A stretch of 45,736 nucleotides of DNA from an uncultured SAR86 cluster bacterium (GCA_902630715.1 CACOVO010000011.1:1-45736); one strand, 5' to 3'. Shown: positions 34,377 to 45,736, numbered from the stretch's first letter. Numbers and translations: made by a program. The notes: generated by a model from the letters alone, not told the origin.

Positions 34377-36131
34377 TTGAAAAACGATTCTCTTTTCTCT
34401 CATGAGTTCAATGATCTTTACTCCTCTTCTAAAGGTCCTATTGAAGAGTGTGAATACGTATTTATCAAAGGAAATCGTCTTGAAAAAAGATTCAAGAAAA
34501 TTGATGAAAATAGAAATTTTCATATAGGGGAAATTGGTTTTGGTATAGGTTTAAATTTTCTTACTACCTGCAGAGCTTGGTTAAAGCTAACTAAAGGTAA
34601 TCAGACTCTAGAATTCACCTCCTTTGATAAACAAATCTTTAAATTGGAGGATTTTAAGACATACACCAGCCAGTTATTAGGGTTAGAGGAATATGGACAC
34701 GTATTCGAGAAATCTTATCCTTATAATATAGAAGGTGTTCAGAAGATTTCGCTGTTTGACGGAAGAGTCATCTTAAATCTAGTGATAGGAGATATTTCCA
34801 AAACCATTGAGTATCTAACTTCTCTCAATCAAGTTGATGCGTGGTTTTTGGATGGTTTTACGCCCGCAAAGAATCCTCAGCTTTGGAGCGATGTTCTATT
34901 GAACGCAATTGGAAAGACCTGCATCGATGGCAGCACTTACTCTACTTATACATCCTCTGGTATGGTCAAAAAAAATCTTGCTCAATCAGGTTTTAGTGTT
35001 GAGAAGATAGAAGGATTTTCTAATAAAAGGCATATGCTCCATGGGCAGTCTCTTTCCAAAAATTTATACAAATCCTCTTCAAAGAAAAAAATTGCGATTA
35101 TAGGTGCAGGTATTTCTGGATGCACCCTTGCTCACGTTCTTTCAAAAAAAGGGCAAGAAGTAGATCTGTACGAAAAGTCAAATTCCATTTGCTCTGGCGC
35201 TTCTGATCATAAATTACTCGTAACTTACCCTAGGTTGTCAGCTCACGATACCTCTTTTGGTAGATTTAGTATTCAATCATACTTATACGCAATAAAATTT
35301 TACGAAAGCTTAAATAGTAAGGCATGGAAAAAAACTGGTGTTCTCATGCTAAATCACGATGAGGCATCAAAAAAAAGAAACGATGCTTTGTTAAGTAAAA
35401 GAAGTGATGATTTAATTTATCAGTATGTTGATGTTAAGGAAGCATCTGATATTTCAGGGATAAACCTCATGTATGAAGGACTATACTTCAAAGATGCCGG
35501 TTATATCTTTCCTAATCAAATGTGTAATTTTCTAGTGGATAGTCCAAACATATCAGTTTTTAGATCTTCTGAAGTAAATAACCTTTCAAATTCAAAAGAT
35601 AAAGTTACCTTTACAATAGGCAATGACATATTTGAATATGATGAAGTTTGTATATGCACGGGAAGCAGCTCAGATGATCTAATTGCACTCAATGGGTCAA
35701 GTTTAAAAAGAGGACAAGTTAGTATTGTTAAAAGCGAAGAATCACTAAAAGACATCAAAGTACCTGTCTGTGCAAAGGGTTACATATCTCCTAAGATTGA
35801 TGGTATTCATCTAGTTGGCTCTAGTTACAGTAATCATCTAGATACCGAAATTCGAGAAGATGAGCATGCCTCAAATTTAAGAAATCTAAAAATTATTTAC
35901 AGTGGTGATCCTGTAATTAAATCAGGTAAGGCTGGTTTGAGAGCTGTATCAAAAGACCATGTTCCTATAGCTGGAAATCTAGAAGGGATATTTATAAATA
36001 CCTGCCATGGATCTAAAGCATCTATAACGTCGCCAATTTGTGCTGAAGTGGTTGCATGTAAAATGCTTAATCTCCCTCCTCCCTTAGAGAAGGCTGAGTT
36101 GGATGCACTTTCCCCCTTGAGATTTAATTAA
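34377..36131 (+). CDS. mnmC: Bifunctional tRNA 5-methylaminomethyl-2-thiouridine synthesis protein MnmC
   Basis: A 584-residue two-domain tRNA-modifying enzyme. The N-terminal MnmD methyltransferase has EIGFGIGLN (52-60) and the active-site segment DAWFLDGFTPAKNP (154-167). The C-terminal FAD oxidase has IIGAGISGC (241-249) and GSSYSNHLD, then the end NTCHGSKASITSPICAE. Together they turn the cmnm5 group at wobble uridine 34 into mnm5. E. coli MnmC is 668 residues. The only usual start is TTG at 34377, directly after a terminator hairpin, without a Shine-Dalgarno. It lacks about 15-20 N-terminal residues of the E. coli protein, and the frame stays open upstream through the hairpin. Its stop is shared with the convergent gene. 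Confidence 0.93.
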   Translation: MKNDSLFSHEFNDLYSSSKGPIEECEYVFIKGNRLEKRFKKIDENRNFHIGEIGFGIGLNFLTTCRAWLKLTKGNQTLEFTSFDKQIFKLEDFKTYTSQLLGLEEYGHVFEKSYPYNIEGVQKISLFDGRVILNLVIGDISKTIEYLTSLNQVDAWFLDGFTPAKNPQLWSDVLLNAIGKTCIDGSTYSTYTSSGMVKKNLAQSGFSVEKIEGFSNKRHMLHGQSLSKNLYKSSSKKKIAIIGAGISGCTLAHVLSKKGQEVDLYEKSNSICSGASDHKLLVTYPRLSAHDTSFGRFSIQSYLYAIKFYESLNSKAWKKTGVLMLNHDEASKKRNDALLSKRSDDLIYQYVDVKEASDISGINLMYEGLYFKDAGYIFPNQMCNFLVDSPNISVFRSSEVNNLSNSKDKVTFTIGNDIFEYDEVCICTGSSSDDLIALNGSSLKRGQVSIVKSEESLKDIKVPVCAKGYISPKIDGIHLVGSSYSNHLDTEIREDEHASNLRNLKIIYSGDPVIKSGKAGLRAVSKDHVPIAGNLEGIFINTCHGSKASITSPICAEVVACKMLNLPPPLEKAELDALSPLRFN

Positions 36132-36651
36132 AGCTAGATAAAACTGTCTCCACTAAAGCATTTACACTACCTTGATCATATTGATCACTTGGCCTTGTAA
36201 ACCTCGTAAATGCATACCACACTACGTCATTAGTCTTGCTATCATGGAATCTTATCGCTATTTCATCCTTTTCAGATCTAACATATCTTTGATCTCGAGA
36301 ATCAAAGTATCTAGAGCCGTAATAACCATAACCACCCAGATCTGAAGACCTCTCTACTTCTCTTGCAGTTCCAAGATAAAATTTTACAAGAACATCAGCA
36401 TTATCAGACTTGGTTAAGCCTTTCTGGGTCAAAACTGAGTTCAGTGATCTCGATATTCTCTGAATGAGAATTGGATTTATACTGATTAAATCATCTTGTT
36501 CTTCCAAGTTAGGAGGGATTACCGAAAAGGTCTTATATGAAGATAAACTATACTCTTTGTCAGAATCGGACTGAACTTTGAGGGTAGTTGCACAAGAAGA
36601 AAACAGCAATATGAAAAACGGAATTAATATAGTTTTAAGTTTTAAATTCAT
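36124..36651 (-). CDS. DUF4136 lipoprotein
   Basis: A 175-residue lipoprotein: lipobox FSSC at residues 17-20, then a DUF4136 domain. Landmarks are YSLSSYKTFSVIPP near the N-terminus, ADVLVKFYLGTAREVE in the middle and IAIRFHDSKTNDVVWYAFTRF near the end. A glycine-tyrosine-rich stretch (GGYGYYGSRY) is typical of the family. It should sit in the outer or inner membrane facing the periplasm. It is the last gene of the smc-zipA-ligA-SLT operon. Its stop shares the palindrome TTAATTAA with mnmC. Role unknown. Confidence 0.85.
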   Translation of the reverse strand: MNLKLKTILIPFFILLFSSCATTLKVQSDSDKEYSLSSYKTFSVIPPNLEEQDDLISINPILIQRISRSLNSVLTQKGLTKSDNADVLVKFYLGTAREVERSSDLGGYGYYGSRYFDSRDQRYVRSEKDEIAIRFHDSKTNDVVWYAFTRFTRPSDQYDQGSVNALVETVLSSFN

Positions 36652-36660
36652 AAGTGAATT

Positions 36661-37260
36661 TTAGAAAAAAAAGAATCTTTTTCCTAATTTTTTCTTACAT
36701 CTTTCATATTGAACCCTATACCTATCTGCTTGACGTTGAACATTATCTGCAACTGACAAAAGCCAAGGTTTAGTTCTATAGCTTCCTCTTTTATAACCTC
36801 CCCTGCCCTCATGATAAGCCAAGTAAAGAGCTCTTGCATTAGTCATAGAAATGCCAAGCTGCTTATGCGTTTTATAGTTATACCAGCCTACAAAATCTAC
36901 TGAGTCTTCGAAATCATTTCTGCTTTTAAACCAGCCTCCCCTATCTTTAAGATACATTTCCCAAGTCCCATCTACAGCTTGGGCATATCCTCTAGCGCTT
37001 GTTACTCTTTTCCAAGGTATAAAACCAAGGAGTTTTGTTCGTTCAGGTCTAGCATCAGCTCTAAAACTAGACTCTTGCTTAATAATTGCCATAGAGACAT
37101 AAACTGGAATTTTCCATCTTTTTTCTGTTTTCTTTGCTGCTTTATACCAGCTATAACGTTCCTTAAATATCTTGCAAACATCAGTGGTGGTAGTAGGCGG
37201 ACTATTTGACGCGCAAGATACTAGGAAAACAATTAATATACTTAGTAAAAACTTCTTCAC
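36661..37260 (-). CDS. Lytic transglycosylase (SLT) lipoprotein
   Basis: A 199-residue exported lipoprotein (lipobox VSC, cysteine 16) with a Slt-type lysozyme-like domain. Catalytic Glu63 lies in MAIIKQESSFRADA; the second motif is ARGYAQAVDGTWEMY, and the third ALYLAYHEGRGGY. It cleaves the MurNAc-GlcNAc bond of peptidoglycan without water, forming 1,6-anhydro ends. It starts with GTG directly at the ligA stop (no gap). The position beside ligA and zipA suggests co-expression with division genes. Small size suggests an accessory or localised enzyme. Confidence 0.9.
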   Translation of the reverse strand: MKKFLLSILIVFLVSCASNSPPTTTTDVCKIFKERYSWYKAAKKTEKRWKIPVYVSMAIIKQESSFRADARPERTKLLGFIPWKRVTSARGYAQAVDGTWEMYLKDRGGWFKSRNDFEDSVDFVGWYNYKTHKQLGISMTNARALYLAYHEGRGGYKRGSYRTKPWLLSVADNVQRQADRYRVQYERCKKKLGKRFFFF

Positions 37261-39944
<2,684 letters not shown>

Positions 39945-39945
39945 A

Positions 39946-42414
39946 TTAACTTGCAGCCATCTCTACAGCTTCGTCAACATCAACAGCAACCATTCGCGAA
40001 ACACCAGGTTCTTGCATTGTTACTCCCATAAGATGTTTACTTTTTTCCATTGAGATCTTGTTGTGCGTTATGTAAACAAATTGAACTCTTTGAGACATTT
40101 CATCGACTAGGTCAATAAACCTCATTGTATTCAGATCATCCAGTGGAGCATCCACTTCATCAAGTAAGCAGAAAGGAGCAGGATTTAATTCAAAGAAAGC
40201 AAAAACTGTAGCAATAGCAGTTAAGGCTTTTTCACCTCCAGACAGTTGAGAGACACTTGCATTCTTTTTTCCAGGAGGCCTAGCTGATATACCAACTCCA
40301 CATGTGAGAAGATCATCACCAAGTAAAATAAGCTCAGCGTGACCACCCCCGAATAACTTCGGAAAAGATTGAGATAAACTGGCATTAAGTTTATCGAAAG
40401 TGTCCTTAAAAGTTGTCCTAGTCTCTTTATCTATTTTTGTTATGGCCTTTTCTAAAGTCTCCAAGGCTTCCATTAACTCATCATGTTGACTATCCAGGAG
40501 TTCCTTTCTTTTTGATTCCTGATCATATTCTTCCATTGCCGCGAGATTGATAGCACCAAGTCTTGTGATTTTTAGCTCTATTGATTCTAAATCAGCTGAA
40601 TAATCAGTGATCAACTTGTCTTCAACTAAATATTCTTTAATTTCCTGTAAATCACCCTCCAAATCTCTAACCTGATTCTCTATATTATCTTGTTCAATCT
40701 TTGAGGCTTGTCTTTCCAATCTCAAATTCTCCAAGAGCTCTCTCAGCTTTATGGCTGCTTGCTCTTTCTCTATTTTTTCTCTCTCTATTTTATGGATCGA
40801 TGCATTACAGACTTCTATAGATTTTCTTGCATCTAGTAACTTACTTTCGACTTTCAATCTATGAGATAAGAGTTCGTCAAGATTCTTTTGGATTAATTCA
40901 ATTGGTTGCAAGAGATTTACAGATTCTTCACTCAATTTATTATTTTCATCAGAGAGATCTGCAAGCTTCGCGCTTATGTGTGACTCTTCTGCATATATAG
41001 AAGCGAGCTTAGCTTGAAGATTCGCATAAGTGTCTGTTTTATCAATGAGGTCTATACGGCTTTTTTTAGCATCTTCAGATGCATTAGTTAAGAAATCTTG
41101 CGTTAACTTAGTAAGTCTTTCTGGTTCTGTCTGAAGCTCATCTAAATCTTGCTTGGAAGATTGTATAAGTGAGACTAATTGCTTAATTTTTTCTTCGTTA
41201 ATTTCAATTGGATAAGATAAATCAACTGATTTTGATAGATTTGACAGTATATTTTTTATCTTTGTTATGAAAAGCAACCAAGAACTCTCCAGCCTTTTTG
41301 CCTCAGCATCATTAAGTTCGTCATTTCCAGCAGTCTTCAAAGCTTTCAGTTCGGATTCAATATTTTCTAATTCATTACTAGCAGCTATTTTTGTTTCAAG
41401 AAGGTTTTGGGTTTCCTTGGTTCTTGATTCGATAAGCAATTTATTTGTCGAAATTTTCTCATTTATTTCGTTGATTCTCTCTTTTTTGAGAGAAAGATCT
41501 TGCTCAGTTCTCGAAATATCCGCTCCGTAGCTGTAAAACTCTTGTTGAACATTATCAAGTGCTGTTTGTAATTCAATTTGCGTAGCTCTTAATTTTATAA
41601 CTTCGCTATCGGAAGAGTTTTTTTCTGAATTAACCTGTTCAACTTTCAATTCCTGAGCTTTTACTTCCTCTTCTTTAACTTTTAATGTTTTTGAAACTTC
41701 CCTCCATTTTGCCCCTAAGAGCATTAATTTAGCTTTTGCTTCTTCATTCCTCAATTCATGATATTTTTCTGCAGCCTTTGCTTGCCTTTGTAACTTAAAT
41801 AATAAGCGCGAAATTTCTTCTCTTAAGTCGTCTAAACGAGATAAATTTTCCTTAGTTCTCTTAATTCTAGATTCTGTTTCCTTTTTTCTTTCTAAATAGC
41901 GAGAGATGCCAGCAACCTCTTCAATGTAGCCTCTCATTTCATCTGGTTTGGCACTTACTATTTGCGATATCATTCCTTGCTCTATGATCGCATAAGATCT
42001 TGGTCCAAGACCTGTGCCAAGAAAAACATCTATAATGTCTTTTTTTCTGCAACTTGTTCCATTGAGATAATAATTAGATTGGCCATCCAACTCTAAGCTT
42101 CTTCTTACAGAAATTTCGCTATAGCTTGAAAATTCTCCACCTATTCGTCCATCTTTGTTATCGAAGAATAGTTCTACAGAGGCTTTTGATACAGGTTTCC
42201 TTGATGAAGATCCGTTGAATACAACATCGGTCATAGCCTCGCTTCTGAGATTTTTAGCTGAGCTCTCCCCTAAAACCCATCTTACTGCATCAATAACATT
42301 TGATTTTCCACATCCATTTGGACCAACAATACACGACATGCTTGAAGGGAAAGTAACTGTTGTGGGATCAACAAATGACTTAAAACCTGAGAGCTTTATT
42401 GAGTTGAGTCTCAT
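39946..42414 (-). CDS. smc: Condensin subunit SMC, short form lacking a recognisable hinge
   Basis: A chromosome-organising ATPase. The heads are complete: Walker A GPNGCGKSN (31-39), the Q-loop region SYAIIEQGMISQIV, signature LSGGEKA (724-730), Walker B FCLLDEVDAPLDD (~748-760) and H-loop YITHNK. Arms are coiled coil (~170-360 and ~445-600). Bacterial SMC proteins are usually ~1150-1200 residues with a ~150-residue hinge; this one is 822. The middle (362-445) is a short helical stretch with no hinge glycine motifs and no CXXC hook. Heads match Pseudomonas-type SMC closely. It is first in the operon with zipA and ligA. The frame is intact, so this is not a frameshift. Confidence 0.94.
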   Translation of the reverse strand: MRLNSIKLSGFKSFVDPTTVTFPSSMSCIVGPNGCGKSNVIDAVRWVLGESSAKNLRSEAMTDVVFNGSSSRKPVSKASVELFFDNKDGRIGGEFSSYSEISVRRSLELDGQSNYYLNGTSCRKKDIIDVFLGTGLGPRSYAIIEQGMISQIVSAKPDEMRGYIEEVAGISRYLERKKETESRIKRTKENLSRLDDLREEISRLLFKLQRQAKAAEKYHELRNEEAKAKLMLLGAKWREVSKTLKVKEEEVKAQELKVEQVNSEKNSSDSEVIKLRATQIELQTALDNVQQEFYSYGADISRTEQDLSLKKERINEINEKISTNKLLIESRTKETQNLLETKIAASNELENIESELKALKTAGNDELNDAEAKRLESSWLLFITKIKNILSNLSKSVDLSYPIEINEEKIKQLVSLIQSSKQDLDELQTEPERLTKLTQDFLTNASEDAKKSRIDLIDKTDTYANLQAKLASIYAEESHISAKLADLSDENNKLSEESVNLLQPIELIQKNLDELLSHRLKVESKLLDARKSIEVCNASIHKIEREKIEKEQAAIKLRELLENLRLERQASKIEQDNIENQVRDLEGDLQEIKEYLVEDKLITDYSADLESIELKITRLGAINLAAMEEYDQESKRKELLDSQHDELMEALETLEKAITKIDKETRTTFKDTFDKLNASLSQSFPKLFGGGHAELILLGDDLLTCGVGISARPPGKKNASVSQLSGGEKALTAIATVFAFFELNPAPFCLLDEVDAPLDDLNTMRFIDLVDEMSQRVQFVYITHNKISMEKSKHLMGVTMQEPGVSRMVAVDVDEAVEMAAS

Positions 42415-42444
42415 GATTCTAATTCCTTTTGAGGGTAGAAAGCC

Positions 42445-42465
42445 AATGCTTTGAGGGAAAGCATT
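42445..42465. terminator. Weak hairpin between ccm and smc operons
   Basis: An 8-bp perfect stem AATGCTTT/AAAGCATT with a 5-nt GAGGG loop lies in the 110-bp spacer between ccmI and smc. No T-tract follows on either strand, so termination would be weak; it could instead be part of the smc promoter region. Confidence 0.3.
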
Positions 42466-42524
42466 AATGAAACAAAATTAACTTTCATTTGCTTGTAAAT
42501 TTTAGTCTATTAAGGGGTCATAAA

Positions 42525-43190
42525 CTACTGCTTTTTTCTTTTTTTCACTACTTCGATCAGTACCTTTAAATCGTTTTTTTCTTTCTCAGAATTCAGGAAA
42601 ACAATAGCCTTATTCCAAAGTTCAATGGTATTGTTTAGATTATTCTTTTCCAATTCGGACAATCCTTTTAAGGTTAAAGCTGAAGGATTATTAGGAACTT
42701 TTTTTAAAGATTCGTCTAAGATAGACTCGAGAATACTGTCAAATTTATTGCCATTAGTAGCAAACAAAACTTGTGCATATTCTGCAATGACGTTACCGTC
42801 CAATTCGGCTCCATACCTTTTATATATTTCCTTAAAAACCTTGGCAGACAATCTCAATTCATTTGCATTCTTTAGTTTTTTTGCAAGTATATAGAACTCA
42901 CCTGCTTCAACATCTTGCTTTTGTGTTAAGTGTTCAACTAAATACTCAACATCCTGTTTAGTGTCCTCCCGTTGAGAAGGGTCAGAAGTTACAAATTTAT
43001 CGAGTGATTGTTTTTTTTGGGCTAGTTCAAAAGATCCATTTGAAAGATAGAATTGAAATATAAATGAGACCAAAACTGCAGTAAAAATTGAAAAAATGAA
43101 CGGAATATTCAACTGAAAGTAATCTTTTTTATCGTTGAGTACGAAATAAATAAGGAAAAATATTACTATAAAGATAAGAAAGTAAATCAT
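42525..43190 (-). CDS. ccmI: Cytochrome c biogenesis protein CcmI-like
   Basis: A 221-residue inner-membrane protein with two N-terminal helices (residues ~2-18 and ~27-50), as in CcmI/CycH. The periplasmic part is helical repeat, TPR-like: LAKKLKNANELRLSAKVFKEIYKRYG, then NNPSALTLKGLSELEKNNLNNTIELWNKAI. CcmI presents apocytochrome c to the CcmF/H heme lyase. Position immediately after ccmH with an ATGA overlap supports the call, because sequence alone is only TPR-like. It is the last gene of the ccm operon. Confidence 0.85.
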   Translation of the reverse strand: MIYFLIFIVIFFLIYFVLNDKKDYFQLNIPFIFSIFTAVLVSFIFQFYLSNGSFELAQKKQSLDKFVTSDPSQREDTKQDVEYLVEHLTQKQDVEAGEFYILAKKLKNANELRLSAKVFKEIYKRYGAELDGNVIAEYAQVLFATNGNKFDSILESILDESLKKVPNNPSALTLKGLSELEKNNLNNTIELWNKAIVFLNSEKEKNDLKVLIEVVKKRKKQ

Positions 43191-43591
43191 TTAGATAGAT
43201 TTCTTCTCAATAAAAAGACAGCTGACAAAGCAATGCAAAACAGTAGAAAAGGTCCGAACCAAAGAACATACGTTCGAGGTTCGATGGGCGGATTGTAAAT
43301 TATAAAGTTACCGTACCTTTGCACTAAGTAGGTCTTAACCTCTTCTGCAGTTTTACCACTTTGGACTAATTTAAATACTTCTCTTTTTAAATCATTTGAT
43401 ATAGGAGAATTTGAACCTGCTAAGTTAGAACTTTGACATTTGGGACACCTTAGCTCATTTAATAAAGAGTAGAACAAATCTTCTTTTTCTTGAGTATCAA
43501 AAGGATACAGATCAAAGTCTGCTTGCGAGTAACTATTTCCATGAAGGCTCAAAGAAATAATTAATAGAAAAATATTTAAAGATTTAGTCAT
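43187..43591 (-). CDS. ccmH: Cytochrome c maturation protein CcmH
   Basis: A 134-residue thiol oxidoreductase of the CcmH/CycL/NrfF family. A signal peptide (residues 1-22) is followed by the redox motif LRCPKCQ (C49, C52), the conserved SGKTAEEVKTYLVQRYGNF and a C-terminal membrane helix (LWFGPFLLFCIALSAVFLL). It reduces apocytochrome c before heme attachment. ATG at 43591 is chosen; upstream frame to 43630 would precede the signal peptide. It overlaps ccmG by 8 nt and ccmI by 4 nt. Confidence 0.95.
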   Translation of the reverse strand: MTKSLNIFLLIISLSLHGNSYSQADFDLYPFDTQEKEDLFYSLLNELRCPKCQSSNLAGSNSPISNDLKREVFKLVQSGKTAEEVKTYLVQRYGNFIIYNPPIEPRTYVLWFGPFLLFCIALSAVFLLRRNLSK

Positions 43592-44105
43592 CAAGATATT
43601 GAGCAAATTTTTCTTGCCAAACTTTCTCATCTACTACACCAACGTGCCTTTCACGAACAATTCCCTCCTTATCTATGAAAAAAGTCTCTGGAGCACCATA
43701 AACTCCAAGATCTATGGCTAATCTTCCTTCAAAATCATATATTGAGAATTCAAAGGGATTACCATCTCTCTCTAATAAATCTAAAGCTTTTACTCTGTCA
43801 TCCTTATAATTCAAACCATATATTTTTATAGTTGAATTCTCTTTCAATTTCATTAAGAAAGGATGTTCAACTCGACAAGCTATGCACCACGTAGCCCATA
43901 CATTTACCAGGGCGGGCAACTCAGAGATATCTTTTTTTGATTTAAAACTTGATTCGTCAGAGAGAGATGTTAGAGAAAATTCGGGAAAAGATTTGTCTAC
44001 TAAAACAGATTCAAGCTGATCTTCTCTTCCGGACAGAAAGGTAAAAAGCACTAATATGAGTGCTAAAAATATTATTAGAGGAATTAGGTCTAAAGTTTTT
44101 TTCAT
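43584..44105 (-). CDS. ccmG: Thiol:disulfide interchange protein CcmG/DsbE
   Basis: A 173-residue membrane-anchored thioredoxin. Residues ~8-25 are the anchor; the active site is ATWCIACRVEHP (C74, C77), and the cis-proline segment is YGAPETFFID. It supplies reductant in cytochrome c maturation, receiving electrons from CcdA or DsbD, the latter encoded at the left end of this window. Its ATG overlaps the ccmF stop by 4 nt. Confidence 0.95.
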   Translation of the reverse strand: MKKTLDLIPLIIFLALILVLFTFLSGREDQLESVLVDKSFPEFSLTSLSDESSFKSKKDISELPALVNVWATWCIACRVEHPFLMKLKENSTIKIYGLNYKDDRVKALDLLERDGNPFEFSIYDFEGRLAIDLGVYGAPETFFIDKEGIVRERHVGVVDEKVWQEKFAQYLDD

Positions 44106-45736
44106 GTCCTTCTTATTTGTCTAACACCAGAAAAGAAGCTTCCGATAGCTATTAAAAGAGCCCCTAACCAAATCCATCTTATGAATGGTTTTATTTGAAC
44201 CTTGAAAGACCATATTTCTGTTTCAAGATTATCGCCCATAGAAACATACAAATCCTTAAACAGCTCGGCTTTGATCCCTGCTTCGGTTGTTAATTGACCC
44301 GATGGAGAGTAAGTCCTTTTTTCGGTTATTACCTCGGAAGTATTCTTGCCATTTTCAAATGAAATAATTGCAGATTTTGATAAAAAATTTGGTCCAACTT
44401 TATCTTCAATAGATTCAAATCTGACCACTTGATCCCCAAATTCGAAGGATTCTTTAGGAGAGAGAATTATCTCCTTTTCGAGAGAATAGCTTGTGACTAT
44501 ACCTACGCCCAAAGTAAGGATAGCCATACCTACATGCGCAAACGTAACTGCAAATCTTTTTTTCAAAAAATACCAATAACCAATATTTCTATTATTATTT
44601 ACTTGCAGGGTTCCTACTATTATCCAAGAGGCCAAAAATATGGTCGCAAATGAACTTAGATATAAATTGTCAAAGAGGACGAAAAGCAGTAACAGGATGA
44701 GTGCAAAAAATGATACAGATTCAATTAGAACTCTTGGTAAGAAGCTAAATGACTTGGATTGACCCCAAGAAAGATAGAGTGCTATGCCTTGAAGTAAACC
44801 GAGTGCAAGTGCAAAGGGGAAAAGAATTATTTCAAAATAAGGCGCCCCAACAGATATCTGCTTTCCATCTGTATAAGCCTCATAAAGTAAAGGAAATAGA
44901 GTGCCAAAAAGAATAGAAATAGCTAGGACTACTAATAGAAGATTATTAAGTAAAAAACCAAACTCTTTTGACGAAAGCTCATAAGAATTTGATTCGAATT
45001 TAAACTCTTTAAGAGAGAACACAGTCAAACTACCTATTATAAAAAAGGCTAATATGCCTAATAAAAATACACCCCTTTCAGGATCTAAGGCAAAAGCATG
45101 GACCGATGTCAAAATACCTGACCTTACTAAGAAAGTTCCAAGCAAGCTCGTTGCAAAAGCAAAGATTGAAAGAAGCAAAGACCATTTACCAAAAACACCC
45201 CTATTTTGACTTGTTATCAATGAGTGAAATAAAGCTACCGATAGAAGCCAAGGTACAAAGGCTGCATTTTCTACAGGATCCCAAAACCACCAACCACCCC
45301 AGCCTAATTCGTAGTAAGCCCACCAACTGCCCAAGGCTATGCCAAGGGTTAGGAAACTACAAGACATTAAAGCCCATGGCCTTGCATAACCCGCCCATTT
45401 TTTTGTATCAATATCAAATAGCATAGCCGAAACAGCTATTGCGAAGGGAATTAGAAGGCCTGAGTAACCGAAATATAACAACGGAGGATGAACTGTGAAA
45501 GCAATATCCTGAAGGGAAGGATTCAAGTCAGCTCCATTCAATGGAGGTATAGGCAATATTCTCTCAAAGGGGTTTGATGTAAATAAAGTGAAAAGTGAAA
45601 AAGCGAAAATTACCTGGCAAGATATTGAAAAAACGGAAGCTAAAAATCTTTTATCTGTAGAAGGTGTCAGAAAAATAAATGATATCAACCATGCATTCAT
45701 TGCTAGAATCCAAAGGACAAGAGATCCCTCATGCGC
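44102..45736 (-). CDS. ccmF: Cytochrome c heme lyase subunit CcmF, 3' part
   Basis: A multi-pass heme lyase component; the frame is open to the right edge, so the first ~100 residues are outside the window. HEGSLVLWIL at the edge, the tryptophan-rich WWD segment GWGGWWFWDPVENAAFVPWL and ATSLLGTFLVRSGILTSVHAF are CcmF landmarks. The C-terminal periplasmic region and final helix (IRWIWLGALLIAIGSFFS) are present. ATG at 45700 is internal, since the HEGSL motif continues upstream in frame. First visible gene of ccmFGHI. Confidence 0.96.
   Translation of the reverse strand, partial: AHEGSLVLWILAMNAWLISFIFLTPSTDKRFLASVFSISCQVIFAFSLFTLFTSNPFERILPIPPLNGADLNPSLQDIAFTVHPPLLYFGYSGLLIPFAIAVSAMLFDIDTKKWAGYARPWALMSCSFLTLGIALGSWWAYYELGWGGWWFWDPVENAAFVPWLLSVALFHSLITSQNRGVFGKWSLLLSIFAFATSLLGTFLVRSGILTSVHAFALDPERGVFLLGILAFFIIGSLTVFSLKEFKFESNSYELSSKEFGFLLNNLLLVVLAISILFGTLFPLLYEAYTDGKQISVGAPYFEIILFPFALALGLLQGIALYLSWGQSKSFSFLPRVLIESVSFFALILLLLFVLFDNLYLSSFATIFLASWIIVGTLQVNNNRNIGYWYFLKKRFAVTFAHVGMAILTLGVGIVTSYSLEKEIILSPKESFEFGDQVVRFESIEDKVGPNFLSKSAIISFENGKNTSEVITEKRTYSPSGQLTTEAGIKAELFKDLYVSMGDNLETEIWSFKVQIKPFIRWIWLGALLIAIGSFFSGVRQIRRT

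Overview
The window is AT-rich, gene-dense bacterial chromosome with very short spacers, frequent 4-8 nt gene overlaps and no mobile element, phage gene, rRNA or CRISPR array that I can see. zipA next to smc and ligA, a bifunctional mnmC and an E. coli-like oxyR/ahpC/ahpF group place it in the Gammaproteobacteria. Low GC, compact spacing, several acyl-CoA dehydrogenases, a phytanoyl-CoA-type dioxygenase and many small secreted proteins suggest a streamlined marine lineage such as SAR86; that placement is inference.

Layout. 1-2.3 kb: the 3' end of a DsbD-type thiol reductant exporter, an overlapping secreted redoxin and an SCP2-like lipid-binding protein. 2.4-5.3 kb: a PhyH dioxygenase overlapping a membrane-anchored DUF3604 (PHP-like) protein. 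5.4-9.9 kb: pyrB, then a convergent cystathionine gamma-lyase/synthase plus cystathionine beta-synthase pair and a methyltransferase. 10.1-15.5 kb: a redox-defence block with a MAPEG/MsrA-Trx-MsrB/VOC operon, oxyR, and divergent ahpC-ahpF.

15.6-31 kb: a more accessory-looking block between tRNA-Val(GAC) and tRNA-Leu(UAG). It holds a cyclase-family protein, a tandem pair of non-lipidated CsgG-like proteins, a DUF418 membrane protein, a run of eight small genes, a serine hydrolase, a lone dihydrolipoamide dehydrogenase, a metallo-beta-lactamase lipoprotein, an ACAD10/11-like acyl-CoA dehydrogenase and a divergent LysR regulator with a large dyad in between. Several secreted or cytoplasmic alpha/beta proteins here look like members of one diverged repeat family.

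31-36 kb: a coiled-coil membrane protein, an adjacent acyl-CoA dehydrogenase pair that looks like a heteromeric enzyme, and mnmC. 36-42.4 kb (minus strand): smc-zipA-ligA-lytic transglycosylase-DUF4136, a segregation, division and envelope operon. The SMC is only 822 residues and appears to lack the hinge domain, which is the most striking observation here. 42.5-45.7 kb (minus strand): ccmF-ccmG-ccmH-ccmI for cytochrome c maturation, with ccmF running off the right edge. Electron-supply and thiol chemistry (DsbD, CcmG/H, AhpF, Msr, Lpd) recur through the window.
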